From Lethocerus indicus (taxonomy: Eukaryota; Arthropoda; Insecta; Hemiptera; Belostomatidae), in the NCBI GenBank assembly GCA_019843655.1, contig JACDQD010000001.1, forward strand, positions 46,646,443 to 46,710,442: DNA of 64,000 nt, read 5' to 3'. This document shows positions 10,428 to 22,600 of this stretch, piece after piece (the stretch's first letter is position 1; each line of letters begins with the position of its first letter). The position numbers were made by a program, and so were the translations under genes. Below the pieces are notes generated by a model. That model did no database searches. It had not been told where the DNA came from and saw only the letters and a program-made list of their open reading frames with translations.

Positions 10428-13246
10428 ATGTTTCCCGACTGTAAGTGCGGAGGAAACTCGGACGGGAAGGTCTTTAGAAAACAGACCATAAGAAAACTGC
10501 AGCCTGTGACCAGGTGGAAGAAGCGCGGACCTCCCGCCCCCAGGGTAGTTGAAGCGTTCACCACTGCATCCTTTCAGAGCGGGGTAATTGTTAAAGGGCC
10601 GCCAAGAAGTCCGCCTCTATTTACGAAAGCCGCTCCCAAGACCCTGTTCAGACATTACTACCACAGTGGATACGTCCCCGCAGTTATAGACTACAGCTCG
10701 TACGGGGAGAACCTCTCCTGGAAGGTAGCCACATTTGAAGCGAATCTAGAAATACATTTCTGACTACTGTTTAAAACTTATACAATATCGCCACTCTTGC
10801 ATTGTAACAGTACAGACAGAATGCTTAATCGACGACCGACATTTAATGTCTCGCTAATTGACTGGCGGAAATAGATCTATCATAAGGCCAAATGCGATTG
10901 GACATAGATTGCAATTGATCAAAAGTGTATTTTAAAAATAATTGTTTTCGAAACAAATATAAATATTCAAAATATGATATGATTCTACTAAAAAAATTAA
11001 TTTCTTAACCACAAAATTATAGACAGTATAATACAAGAAATACTATAAATTCTACCTTTCGGTGTTTCCAAGTAATTCTTTAACACACCTAATACCTTTG
11101 TTTGCTAATGTATATGCATTTTGTTCTCGGATAGTGTCCCACAACAAATATGCAATATTTAACACGACGAATCATCCGACGAGTATCATAACGACGAGTT
11201 ATCTTAAATTATCAATTGTTATTAGACTCACCTAAGTGAATATTTTGCAGAAGAGCATCCATACTCTGGATTACACCTATTATTTACCACTATTCATGGA
11301 AGGGCTACGCGAGGTAAAGCCTCCCTACTGCCATGTGGTCCGTCGAGGACTCAGGGACCTTTTAATGTACGGCCAAGGGAAAGTTTTGGCGGCAATACCC
11401 TATGTAATCTACCCGATTAAACGTATGTATACGATGGAGAGGGGTATTTTTTAATTAAAGCTCTATCTACCTTCGACGGATTTCTAGGCTTCAAAAGCCG
11501 ACGAAAAACATTTAGGTTATTTACGATTGATGATTGACATTTTTTCCATTGCTACAACCGTTAATTACAAAATAAATGAGTAAACATTATACTACTGAAA
11601 TATTTCTAAACACAAATATCGTTTATAGTCGGTAATATACAGATGCCCCCCACCAAAATGGTTTACGTACGTTTGTGTAAGAATTCGTCATACCAGGAAC
11701 CATCTTCAAACCTGAAACGACAACAGAGAAGTGAAATTAAAAAAATTAAAAATGATAGTTTTATACAATATATTATTTTACATTTTTATATATTCCGGTT
11801 GAACTGGAGTATCATTTATTCCCTTTAAAATATTCAGAAAATAGAAAACAGAAACTGCATGTCCTTCAAATATACCCTTAATACTTTTACAAAAGTGAGT
11901 GGTAGAGGACTCTAGCGGTAATTTTTTGTTTGACCATGAATTATATATTCAAAAGAACAAAAAACGAACAATGATTGCATAAAATAAAAGAGGAAACACA
12001 TCCTTTTTGATTTCTACTCAAAGATTTTATTTCAGAACCATTTCAACCCCTCACTTGTTTTATGTATAAATAGTCTACACGTTTCTAATTTCATAAATTT
12101 TTTTGTTATTTCTAGAAGCCCTGGATTCAGGAAATAGAGAAATAATAAGCGCAACTTTGAAAGTTATACAAAATTTGGTGCTATCAGACTTTATGGTGGG
12201 GGTAGCTTTGGTCCCCTTTTACAGATTTGTCCTTTCGAAGTTTGTTTTCTATTTGGAAGACAATGGTGCGTTAATTTCAATTAAGAACTTAACTGGAGTT
12301 GATGTCAGGATAATAATATTAAAGAATCAATAGACTTTGTATGAGGAAAGAAGGAATATTTTCAAAACAGGAAAGTTCATTTTTTAGTTAATAAGTTAAA
12401 ATAATCTAACTTGTGTTAATTAATAAAAAAGCTCCAATATTAGAACCAGCTTTAAGGTCGGTTAAAATTTACTGTAGGGGCCCCCGAGGTTATCGGGTGT
12501 ATTCGATATATCGATATATAAGGGGGGAATCGATGTCATCAACCAGCGTCAGCCATCTTTGTTTTCACATCGCGCAACGAAACAAGGGTACGAGATGTGA
12601 AAAAAAACCGCCTAATTTGGTAAAAATAAAAAGCACAACCCGTCGGACGCCGTAAACAAGGGTACGAGATGTGAAGAAAAAACCCGCCTAATTCGGTAAA
12701 AATAAAAAGCACAACCCGTCGGACGCCGTAAACAAGGGTACGAGATGTGAAGAAAAAACCCCCGCCTAATTTGGTAAAAATAAAAAGCACAACCCGTCGG
12801 ACGCCGTAAACAAGGGTACGAGATGTGAAGAAAAAAAACCCGCCTAATTACAAAGGAATGATCAAAATAAAAAGCACAACCCGTCGGACGCCTTAATAAA
12901 GGTACGCGATGTGAAAACAAATATGGCTGACCAAGTTGACGATGTCGATTCACCCGTATATATCGATATATCGAATACACCCGATAACCTCGGGGGCCCC
13001 TACAGTAAACATTTTAACCAAAATGTCAAATATTCTCACAATTTTATTAATGGTAAATAAATTTAATGTTTGATGATTTCAGTGAAGTTTGGAGATGACA
13101 TAGACCACTGTGAAGATAGGTATCCTCATATTGGTGAGTTGGTAAATGAAACTATACAACTTCTTGAAACTCACGGGAGTGAGTTTGCTTATGTGCATAT
13201 AAAAACTATCGTACCAACTTATGAATCCACCATAATGAACTTCTAA
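10428..13246 (+). CDS. PACRG: Parkin co-regulated gene protein (PACRG)
   Basis: PACRG is a microtubule-associated protein of the inner junction of ciliary doublet microtubules, so expression in sperm and ciliated sensory neurons is expected. Four exons join in phase (10428-10724, 11251-11422, 12116-12265, 13083-13246) to give 260 residues, near the 257 of the short human form. Matching blocks are VIVKGPPRSPPLFTKAAPKT, FRHYYHSGYVPAVIDYS, LDYTYYLPLFMEGL, ATLKVIQNLVLSDFMVG, ALVPFYRFVLS and the C-terminal HIKTIVPTYESTIMNF. The N-terminal 25 residues are not conserved. The ATG at 10428 lies 5 bp after a good acceptor (TTTTTTCAG), so an upstream noncoding or short coding exon is likely. The third intron carries an inverted-repeat element. 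Confidence 0.95.
12460..13019. mobile_element. Inverted-repeat (foldback/MITE-like) element with internal tandem repeats
   Basis: The two ends are long, near-perfect inverted repeats. The left arm from 12460 reads GGTTAAAATTTACTGTAGGG then CCCCCGAGGTTATCGGGTGT and ATTCGATATATCGATATATA. The right arm, read backwards from 13019, gives the same words with only a 2-bp insertion, and the similarity continues through TCAGCCAT(C/A)TTTGTTTTC and CACATCGCG, for about 130 bp per arm. Between the arms are about four tandem copies of a 76-87 bp unit (CACAACCCGTCGGACGCC starting at 12634, 12710, 12788 and 12875). No transposase is present, so it would depend on one encoded elsewhere. It sits in the third PACRG intron. 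Confidence 0.88.
12580..12910. repeat. Tandem array, unit 76-87 bp
   Basis: The unit includes AAAAGCACAACCCGTCGGAC, GCCGTAAACAAGGGTACGAG and ATGTGAAGAAAAAACCCGCC. Spacings between successive CACAACCC starts are 76, 78 and 87 bp, and the last copy carries a small insertion. It forms the core of the inverted-repeat element. Reading frames across it are repeat artefacts. Confidence 0.93.
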
Positions 13247-15414
13247 ATTGACAATGGACATATTATTATACTTAGCTAATAAAATTTAGAAATAAATTTT
13301 CAAATAAATGCACTTGTATATTTTATGTTTTATTGATGTTTACTAATTAATTTAATTAAATTTTCATTAATGCTATGAACTATAGCTATAAGAACATGGC
13401 AGGAATTTTTACATGCCTTGCCATGAGTTCTTAATAATAATTAGTTTTAATCATGATTAAAACAAACATTTTTTCTCCTTGAGTATATATATTCAATAAA
13501 AATACAAATGTCATATTTATACTTGAAGATGGAAAGTGTATTTATTTAACAGACACAGATTCTACAAAAATATTTGCGATGCTAGATTCAGAGTATATAG
13601 GACATTAAATGTCTATGATTATGCAATATTTTATTATTAGCTAAACATTCATTAAAACATTTGAACAACTTTTTCATATTAAATGAGCACTATGACCATT
13701 CTTCAGAGTATGATCAGGTCAAACACTTCGGAATGTATTGATGTTCTACCAAAATTTGGTCATTTTTTATTGCATAAATTTTATACGACAAATTTGATAA
13801 AATAATGAACAATGAACATTCAAATAGTGTTCAACTATGAATACACCCAAACTTTTCTTCTCATACTAAACATTATAATTTAGTGGTGCATACAAAATAA
13901 GATTGCGTGAAATAACCTTTATTTACACATATTAAAAACTGTATTATACATTATTAAAAATTGTATTCACTAAAATAATTTGAAAATAAACTTATTCATA
14001 TAGCAGTATTTGTACAAGTTGTAAAAACATGCCTTTAACCAGGAATAAAAAAATAGCTGTAGTCCTGGGTGCGATTAACATTGATGGCATAATATGAAAG
14101 TCATGTTTTACAAATACTGTAATTTATATAAACATTGAATTTACATCATACAATTGTTATACAACAATGCCACACTTAACTATAACAATGCATAATAGTT
14201 AATTAATTATAATCTTTAAAAAATATTTGTATCATTTGATATAAAACTGGTAACATTTAAGATTACAAGAGGTAATGTCTACACTGTATTGTTAAATAAT
14301 TAATCTTTTACATTAATAAATGTAATTAACTGCAATGAAACAACAGACAAACCCCCAAAATCACACACAAACTGTTATTATAGTTGACAGTTTATAGAAT
14401 TATATAAACTGTAAAAAGCAAAATAATCACAATTTCAAAGATATTTTAACAGTGAAAAATCATAACAGTTTTACATTCATATATTTGATGACAGACATTA
14501 TAAATTACATCAATTGCACATACATGAAAATATTACAATGGATTTTATGGAATATTATTGGACTAAACAATTTAGATAACATAGGGAATGTCTGAATTTA
14601 TTATTAATTATGTGAACATAAAATGAATTTGTATTCTAAGAAAAATGATGAATTTTAACAGTAAAATTATAACGACTTCAATACACAACAAACAATATGA
14701 AAATAAATAACTCAGAAATATGATTCTGATAAGCAAAAAACTAATGACTATTAAGCATAATAAATATAATATAAAATAATAATATCAATTATAAACGCAA
14801 AAGACATTTGGAGGTTCAACATAAAACATAATCCTCTAACTAAACCAAGCTGAACAAAAATAAACTAATAAGAACAGACTCATTGTTTTAAAAATTAAGA
14901 AATATATGTTTTATAATTCGTGATGTGTGGATAAAAATTAATTATTTTATTGATACCTGGAAAGTCAATCATAAGCCGCTTCCGATTTAGCAGAAAAATT
15001 ATTAAAACAAGTAAGAACAACAAATAAAAATTCAAATCTCGATTTAAAGGGAATAGAATTATGCTTTTTATAATAACTAATAACTTCTTACATATAACTT
15101 TTCAATATTATGTACTAATATAACTAATATTTGGTAACATTTAAAAATTTGATGTGGTAACTATAGTGTCACGCATTATATCATCACCGTTAACTCACAA
15201 AAACTTGCAACATGACTTTATTCTATATAGGTATTTTGACCATTTTCTGACAATCTATTATTAGATGTTATCAAATGCTTTATTTATAAAATGAAATCAT
15301 GATAAATTTATCACGAAAAATCTAGAGTAGGGAGAAACTTTTAAATTCAGTAGTTTTGTGCATTTTTCCAATTCTAGGTATCAATAAAATAAATGTCATG
15401 ATCAGGTAAAACAT
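13247..15414. other. Intergenic region between PACRG and the UBAN adaptor (convergent 3' ends)
   Basis: About 2.2 kb of very AT-rich sequence between the stop codons of two convergent genes. It should hold both 3' UTRs. No open frame with protein-like composition, repeat or RNA gene was recognised. Confidence 0.6.
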
Positions 15415-17683
15415 TTAGTCCGTCAGCTTTAGACATTTCTCAACGTGAACTTGTAAGGGTCCAACCATCGTAAAACTCATATTGCATTCTGGGTTCGGGC
15501 AAAACAGATTACCAGTCCCAACTTTCTCGTGCGCACTCTAAAATATATTTTTAGATGTTATACAATGTAAAACACAAGAGTAACAAACAATGTAAAACTA
15601 TAATAACTATTTTATCATTCAAGATTATTACTTCCGAATTATGAAAAATAAAATAAAATATGTAATGACAGTTTTTGAATAGATGCATATGGCTTAAAAA
15701 ATGGGTCATGATAATTAATTCATTTTTATGAAATGCACATTAAATTAATCCTACTTACAATATCTGTAGCGGATGCTGGTACATCTTCAACTGGACGCCT
15801 GCATCAAGACACAAGACTTTAAAAAGTGTTAAAAGGTCATAAAAAAGAATATAATGCCTTAATATAAATATTTGTGTTTCAACAACTTGTATAATAATAA
15901 TAGACGAATAATAACTTGGGTAAATATAAAGAAAAAATTTATTGGACAACAAAAAGTTGTCCAATTCATAACAGATAATGATTGAATTTATTATTTACAA
16001 AACTTTCTTAGTGATCTTAACTTAACATGTAACTTACTTTAAATGGGGGCACTGGCAACTTTGATACATTTCTTTCTCCTCTACAAGTTTCTTATTGTGC
16101 TTTAATAATTGTTGTATCTCAATCAACATCCTGTCTCTTTCAGATGCCAATTTTTCTCTATTTTTCCGCTCAATGTTGAAATCACTTTGGTAAACAGAAA
16201 CCTACAATATTAAAAAAACAAATTAATATTTGGATATGTGGAAATTTAATCAAGCTCTATTAATTTAATTCATACCTTAATCACAAATGAAAATCATTGC
16301 ACTGCTGTTATGCATCAGCGGTATCCAAACAAAGTGGTGCCCAGTCTGTAACCCAGAAACACTAGAATGAGAGAAGAAACAAAAAACAATGAACACAACC
16401 AACCAAAAACAAACCAATTCAAATGATCCAAAACCACCAAAAAGAATCCAATCACTGTTCCCAGAACATGCAAATGAACATCAAATGAACTCACAAGATG
16501 AGAAGGTGAGCCTCCATCTGGGGTCATCATCATCGTCAAACACACCAATAGAAGGCCGTCGCCATATTGTTCTGGTGCAATGTTTCTGCAAGGAACAAAA
16601 CAATTATAATAATACACAGGATTATAACAATGTGCATTACCTTGTCCAAAAAGTGTAATGAATTTATGGTTTACACTTGTATTGCAGTTATTATTGTGGT
16701 TGTCTCAACCAAACAGAATATATCCAAAAAAAATGGAACTTGATTTAAATCCATAGTTGATAGTTTGACTGATACTAAATCCAACTCAAGTTCATATCCA
16801 GAACTCCTTCTTCTATATGGTGGAAAGAACACCATAAAAGTAAGATTTATTAATTGTTTCTTGTTTTTCTTAATTTTTTCTGTTTTCCACTTTGGATTTC
16901 ACTCATTTATAATTTTATTAATTTTACTCCCATATTAATCGGAATAAACCTCATACAGGCCCAACAAGGCTCTTGTTAACAAAGTTCCAAATACTGGAAG
17001 AATACTTTGTAAATACATGATCAAATAATATTAATAGTATTTCAATGATGCATAGAAAAGGCAAATAATAGAAGCAAGTGTTCAAGACAGTATCATCATA
17101 ACGAAGACAAAGTAAATTTAACACTAAATTACAACTAACCTTTCAAAGTAGTATTTTCATGCAATATTTCACTTAAACGCTTCTCCACATCTTTAGAACC
17201 TTCAGGCTCATTTGTAGCTGATGATCCTACGTCTGGTAGAATGACCTATAATACAAAATTATTTATTCTCAACAGATAAAATATTCTGCTTCTAATTGAA
17301 AAAAAGAGGCAACACAAGTTCAATGTTTAATGATATACTGATGCATATTTATTCTTAGTTAGTTTTAAATATAAGTTAATATTAAATATAAGTTGTACCA
17401 TTATATTAAATTTGATTCTAATATTATTTAAATAAAAATTGAACAATTTAAATACAATATAATCGGTTCTCATTGAATGCATGTTCGAAAGCGTAAAAAG
17501 TTATTGCATTACTTGAGCTTCAGCAGGAGTAATACTTTCAACATCCGTCAGATTACTCATAAAGTTTTCTTTATTCATCTTGATTTCAAAGCCTGGAAAA
17601 TTCAATGTATCATTGTTTTCATCATCAGTGCACCTATTAAGAACTATGAAAGAGCTTTTGCCAGCCAACTGCTCGCCATCCAT
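15415..17683 (-). CDS. UBAN ubiquitin-binding adaptor, NEMO/optineurin (kenny)-like, incomplete model
   Basis: Proteins of this family bind linear or K63 ubiquitin chains and act in NF-kB/IMD signalling or selective autophagy. Supported exons are 17513-17683 (start ATG at 17683), 17140-17245, 16038-16201, 15759-15798 and 15415-15537. Exon 2 encodes a helical segment ending EILHENTTLK. Exon 16038-16201 carries the UBAN signature VYQSDFNIERKNREKL followed by coiled coil. The last exon has a C-terminal zinc finger, FCPNPECNMSF with GPLQVHVEKC, like the NOA/UBZ finger of optineurin and NEMO. Exon 2 ends in phase 1 but the UBAN exon needs phase 0, so at least one middle exon is missing or broken between 16202 and 17139. 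The order of coiled coil, UBAN and finger is firm. NEMO and optineurin orthologues cannot be told apart from this. Confidence 0.8.
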
Positions 17684-19667
17684 ATTAAAACTCCGATTTC
17701 TGAAACAATTACTCGGGTACTCACAAATATGTAATTTAGAATGTTACCAGAACTTTATTAAAAGTACGTAACTCTTATACTACTTATAAATGACATTAAC
17801 TGAAAAAAAACAATGAAACATTCTTCTTGTATGAAGGGCAGCTATACCTCAACATTGTATATACATTTTTGATAAATTATAACATATATCGACTGAAGAG
17901 ACATAAGAAGTTACATGAAATGAAACTAAGGACTGTAAAAAAATGGTCACATTTATAATCATTATGACAACAACACTAATTATTATGCAAGAAGTCATTC
18001 ATTGGTTCTAATTCATGTAAGCGTCTTCTTTTTCTTATAAATCAGCTAGAATCATTATATTACAAATTAATTAACAAATAATTTACAGGATAAAAGCAAA
18101 TTCTAAAAAAATTGCCAATATTATACTTAGTAACACAGGTTAGCATCAAGAATTGTAGATGTAATTAATATTGAACTATATTTAAACTCCTTATTCAATT
18201 ACGGTATAAACATTTTCTACATTTTTATACGAAAACATTAGTTTGACATAGCATTCACTAGCAACAATATTTATAAGACTAAGACATATCAAGAAAGATG
18301 TAGACAACTAGCCACTAGCTTAAATAATTAATAATTCGTCAGATAGATTTTGAAACAAAACACAAGAAGATATTAAACTATTTTGCGGTACTTACGACAA
18401 ACGATAAACACGTTTACATCTATAATAAAGAAAACGGTAGACCACTGTTATAACATTAAACACTTTCCACTGCCTTTACAATTAAGGAATTCTAATTGTA
18501 CATCCGCCTTAATTACTTTGAAGTTTAAATTTCCTAAGTTTTATCTGATAATTTATTACAAATAAAATAATAAATACAATTCTAAATTTATGGAGGAATT
18601 AATTCGAACTGAAAAAGGCTAAAGATAAAAAAGTCAGATGAAACAATGTAATACTAATCTGGTGCCTAATGTACCCCCGTATATACTTAAAAACTGTCTT
18701 GTCTAATACATGAATTTATAGTCCTGAAACAAAATAAATTATTGGTTTTCTCTCTAAACATAATTTGTTTTTATTTTTTATTCTTTTGGATTCCATCATA
18801 TGACGAAACTTTTTTGTTTATATACAATAAATTACAGACTGTAAATGTTCAAATAAATATTTAAACATTAATATTATTGGGAAATGGCGATCCGATTGTG
18901 TGAATTAGGAAGCCATTTAAGAATGTGTGATACGTGCTGTCATAAATAATGGGGCTTATTCCTTTATCACCATTCCTTTTAGATCGTCCATAACCGACTC
19001 GTACATTTATTGTATTTGTCTACTAATATTCATCTAATTTATTTATCTGTCTTAAACGGAATAAATTAATGAAATTATGAAGATGAGAAACCTAGAAACA
19101 CAACACATCATTATGCAGTATGTTGAAAATACAGGAAAAAATAATCTACAACACTGTAAAGGATGTCATGAGTATTGACTACAAAACATATTATTATGCA
19201 AGAAGACATTCATGTATAATTAAATCTTTTCTTATTCACACCATGCAATTAATGAAGAATGGGCCCCTATCCAGACAAGACTCAAGGTGAGATATTATAA
19301 TTCTTGGTTTGTCATTGTTGGTCCAGTTGAATGTTCTTGCATAACATCACTTGCAAGTGCACTAAAAAGTGCACAAAACTTAGTGCAAACTTAATATACA
19401 TCAATATGGTAAACACCCCACTGGTTGTTTTCTGGTTTTAGTTTTTTTTTAATATTGATAAGCCTGTTTGTAAGGATTGATTGTTATACTTTCAACAAAA
19501 TGCAACACTATAAAAAAATAGTTTACTTTCTTATTTATATAATTCAATTAACATCATAAATATTAATCATAATAACAAAACTAAACTTTCTTCATTAATA
19601 TATGAAACACAAACAACAAGTTTTGTACTTTTATTGAAGCTCCTTCACACTCTATTAAATACATAAT
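17684..19667. other. Intergenic region between the UBAN adaptor and IQGAP
   Basis: About 2 kb, AT-rich, expected to hold the UBAN adaptor promoter and the IQGAP 3' UTR. The phrase ATTATGCAAGAAGTCATTCAT near 17980 recurs as ATTATGCAAGAAGACATTCAT near 19192, hinting at an old direct repeat. No coding exon was recognised. Confidence 0.55.
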
Positions 19668-22600
19668 TTATGTCTTCTTATAATATTTCTTGTTGAGCAT
19701 ATATAACAATAGATTGATATTGACTTTTGCTTTTCCAAACATGTCCATCACAGCAACACCTTCATATTGGAGCTGGAGTAGTTTCTATAACAGAAAAAAC
19801 TGTTGTAAGAAATTGTTAATGTTATGAACACTCACTTGGGGGACACAAAAATCATAGGAAAATTCAATAATTGCAAGGCTAACACAGTAAATTGTACAAG
19901 GCTCTGTCTCATCACAAACTAATGCCAATTACAATAAAAGACATTATATTTAATGTCTGTAAAAATTTGTCACATATTTAGTTTAATATAACATGTAAAC
20001 ATTATAAAGATATCCGTGATAATTATGTTCCTATCCAAGTTATTTAGACACAAAAAAATTGAAGTATTTTTATTCAAATAAGACAAACAAAAAATATACA
20101 AGCATAAGGTAATACTCATTAACTTAATTAATTTTTTCTTGGTGGATAGATCTACCAGGTGTATAATAGCCATGCAGGCCTTTTTCCTAGATCATAACTT
20201 AACATTAAAAGTTAAATTAAAATTGTCATTTTATGAAATATAGTTATGACATTTTGTTTATGAAATGAGAAATAATATTAATATAAGAGTTTTGAATATC
20301 CTGCATTTGAGTATTCTCATCTCTTGATAATCATTATGTGCGAGCATGTATGAGAGTAAGTTAGTACACAATTAAATAAAATTACTAACCTGAACATCTA
20401 TTTCAATCTTTTCTACTTCTACTCCCATAAACTTCCCACAAACTAAAAATACACCATTGTTATTGGTAGGATTGATTTCGAAGTTCACATTTTTTAATTG
20501 AGAAGGCGGTAATCCTTCTATGGAGATTAGAACGCCCTTCTCAAATAACTTAGCGCCATTAAACTTGAGACCATTCTTTGAAACAGTTTTTGTACTTCCT
20601 ACGCTGCCTTGTCTAACAGAATGGATGTTCCTAAAAAACAAAATAATTTAACATAAGCATTACCCAAATTTTTGATGGCTTGGAATATCATCAGTCTTGT
20701 GATCTTGTCTTGAAGTAAAGGCAGGATGAGAAAAAACAACATACATTAAACAAGTTTTAACCATTTGTACATAGCATCAAATTTAAAAATTCATTTTGAT
20801 TAACATTATATTTACTAGTAATGTTAATGAGAATTCAAACTATAGAATCCATTTGATGATGATGGCAGTTCTATATCAAGATTAACAGTGTATCTGGAGT
20901 TGAGAAATTTTATCTGATTTAATATAATTGGTCCACTTCAAACTGAACACACACAAACCTTTTTCCAACATTCAAGTTCTCCAAACAGCGATCAATATAT
21001 GTGTTGTAATAGTTCACTTGTTCCAATAGAAATTTATATTTTTCTTCAAGGCATTTATTTGTATTTTGTATCTTTTTAATTCCTATATATCACAAAAAAG
21101 ACAATGCTAATTACTTTCATTAAACGTTTTTGGTTACTTATTATTACTTATGGTTACTAATTAATCTAGTTTAATTATTTTACAACATATTTCAATAAAG
21201 GCAAATAATACATTTATTTGTGCATTTGTGAAAAGGGTATTTAAAAAAATGGATTCTATTTATTTTTTCAAATAATTTTTAAGCAAACAAACTTCAGAAT
21301 AAGGTTCCATTCATTTTATTAAGAAGAAAAACATATAGGACTCATTTAAATTTAATGACCTACCTTAGCCTGAATTTGCCTGTAATTTCCTTTATTTCGT
21401 ATATCAACAGCAATTGCGGTAAGGATATTTTGATAACCATCTTCTCTAGTGATGAGACCTTCTTTACTAAGTTTTCCAAGTAATTTATTCAATTTGTGTT
21501 TACACTCAGTAAGAGTTCTAAATGTATATGCATATAAATAACATAGGTATAGATACACAATTAATACAATATATTATCATTCACTTTTTAAAGTTATACG
21601 CAATTAAGATGTTATTTATGTGTGGTATATAATAAATAATATGTCAATAGTAAACCATAAATGTTTGATTTTCGTTGATAATTGAAAAACATTCACTTTG
21701 AAACTATTTAATACTTAATAACATACCCAATAGTATGTGAATGAACCGAATAGACATTTTTAGATGAAAAATTGATTTCTTCATTCTCTGAAAATTCCAA
21801 TCTCAGAGCACCAGGTAAGGTATGCCCCACACTTAAGTATGGCAAGAGGATACAAATCAGCTCCTTAGCTCTGAAGATAAAACGATAATCAAAAAAAATA
21901 TTTCTGCATTATAGAAATATTACACGTTACACATTACATTACGTTACGCTATTAAATGTCACAGTTCTGAAATTATTTATGTATAGTTCAACCTAATGTT
22001 TCGGCACAACTACTTAACAACAAATAATTAACTTAATAACTATATAGATCTACATAATATATATTAAGCACACACTACAAATTAGTTACTTGAGTAAGAT
22101 TTAAGAAACCCCTGCAGCATAATACCAATGAAAATTAAACCACCATTCAATTTCAAGACAGAAAATTTGAACTAAAATATAATTATTTCAGCTGTAAAGT
22201 TTTTACAGACCTGATAAAAATTTGTACAAGATCTGTGTTATCAGACTGGGCTTCAAATTTATTAACCAGTGTTAGACATACTTCAGTCTGTCCTATTTGC
22301 CTTTCACTTAGTCTGCCAAAATTGTCAGCTGAAACATTTAATTTAATCAGTACATAAGCGTAAGATAAAACATAAATAAAATGATTAAACAAGGGCTAGT
22401 TCATAAAACAATATTTATATTACTTAATTAGCCTTTCTGAGTATAATAAAAATTGTTATTAACAGAGAATTCAAAATAATTTGTATTTTGAATGTATTAA
22501 AATATGGATGGAATTATTCTATTAAAATAGAATAATGTAAGCTGGTTTGTGTTTGAAACACAATTAATATAATTAAACAGAATAATAGTCAATTTTTTTA

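Noticed and set aside
12600..12910. CRISPR-like array
   Set aside because: The repeated part spans nearly the whole 76-87 bp unit, there are no distinct spacers, and the context is a eukaryotic intron.
12539..12980. Minus-strand open frames of 83 and 122 codons with repeating CLRRPTGCAFYF
   Set aside because: They are translations of the tandem array in the inverted-repeat element; the period follows the DNA repeat and the frame shifts between copies.
16315..16658. 100-codon minus frame and 89-codon plus frame
   Set aside because: Not called as a gene: no start context, no domain, and both strands are open because the stretch is T/G-skewed. Kept as a finding about the UBAN gene gap instead.
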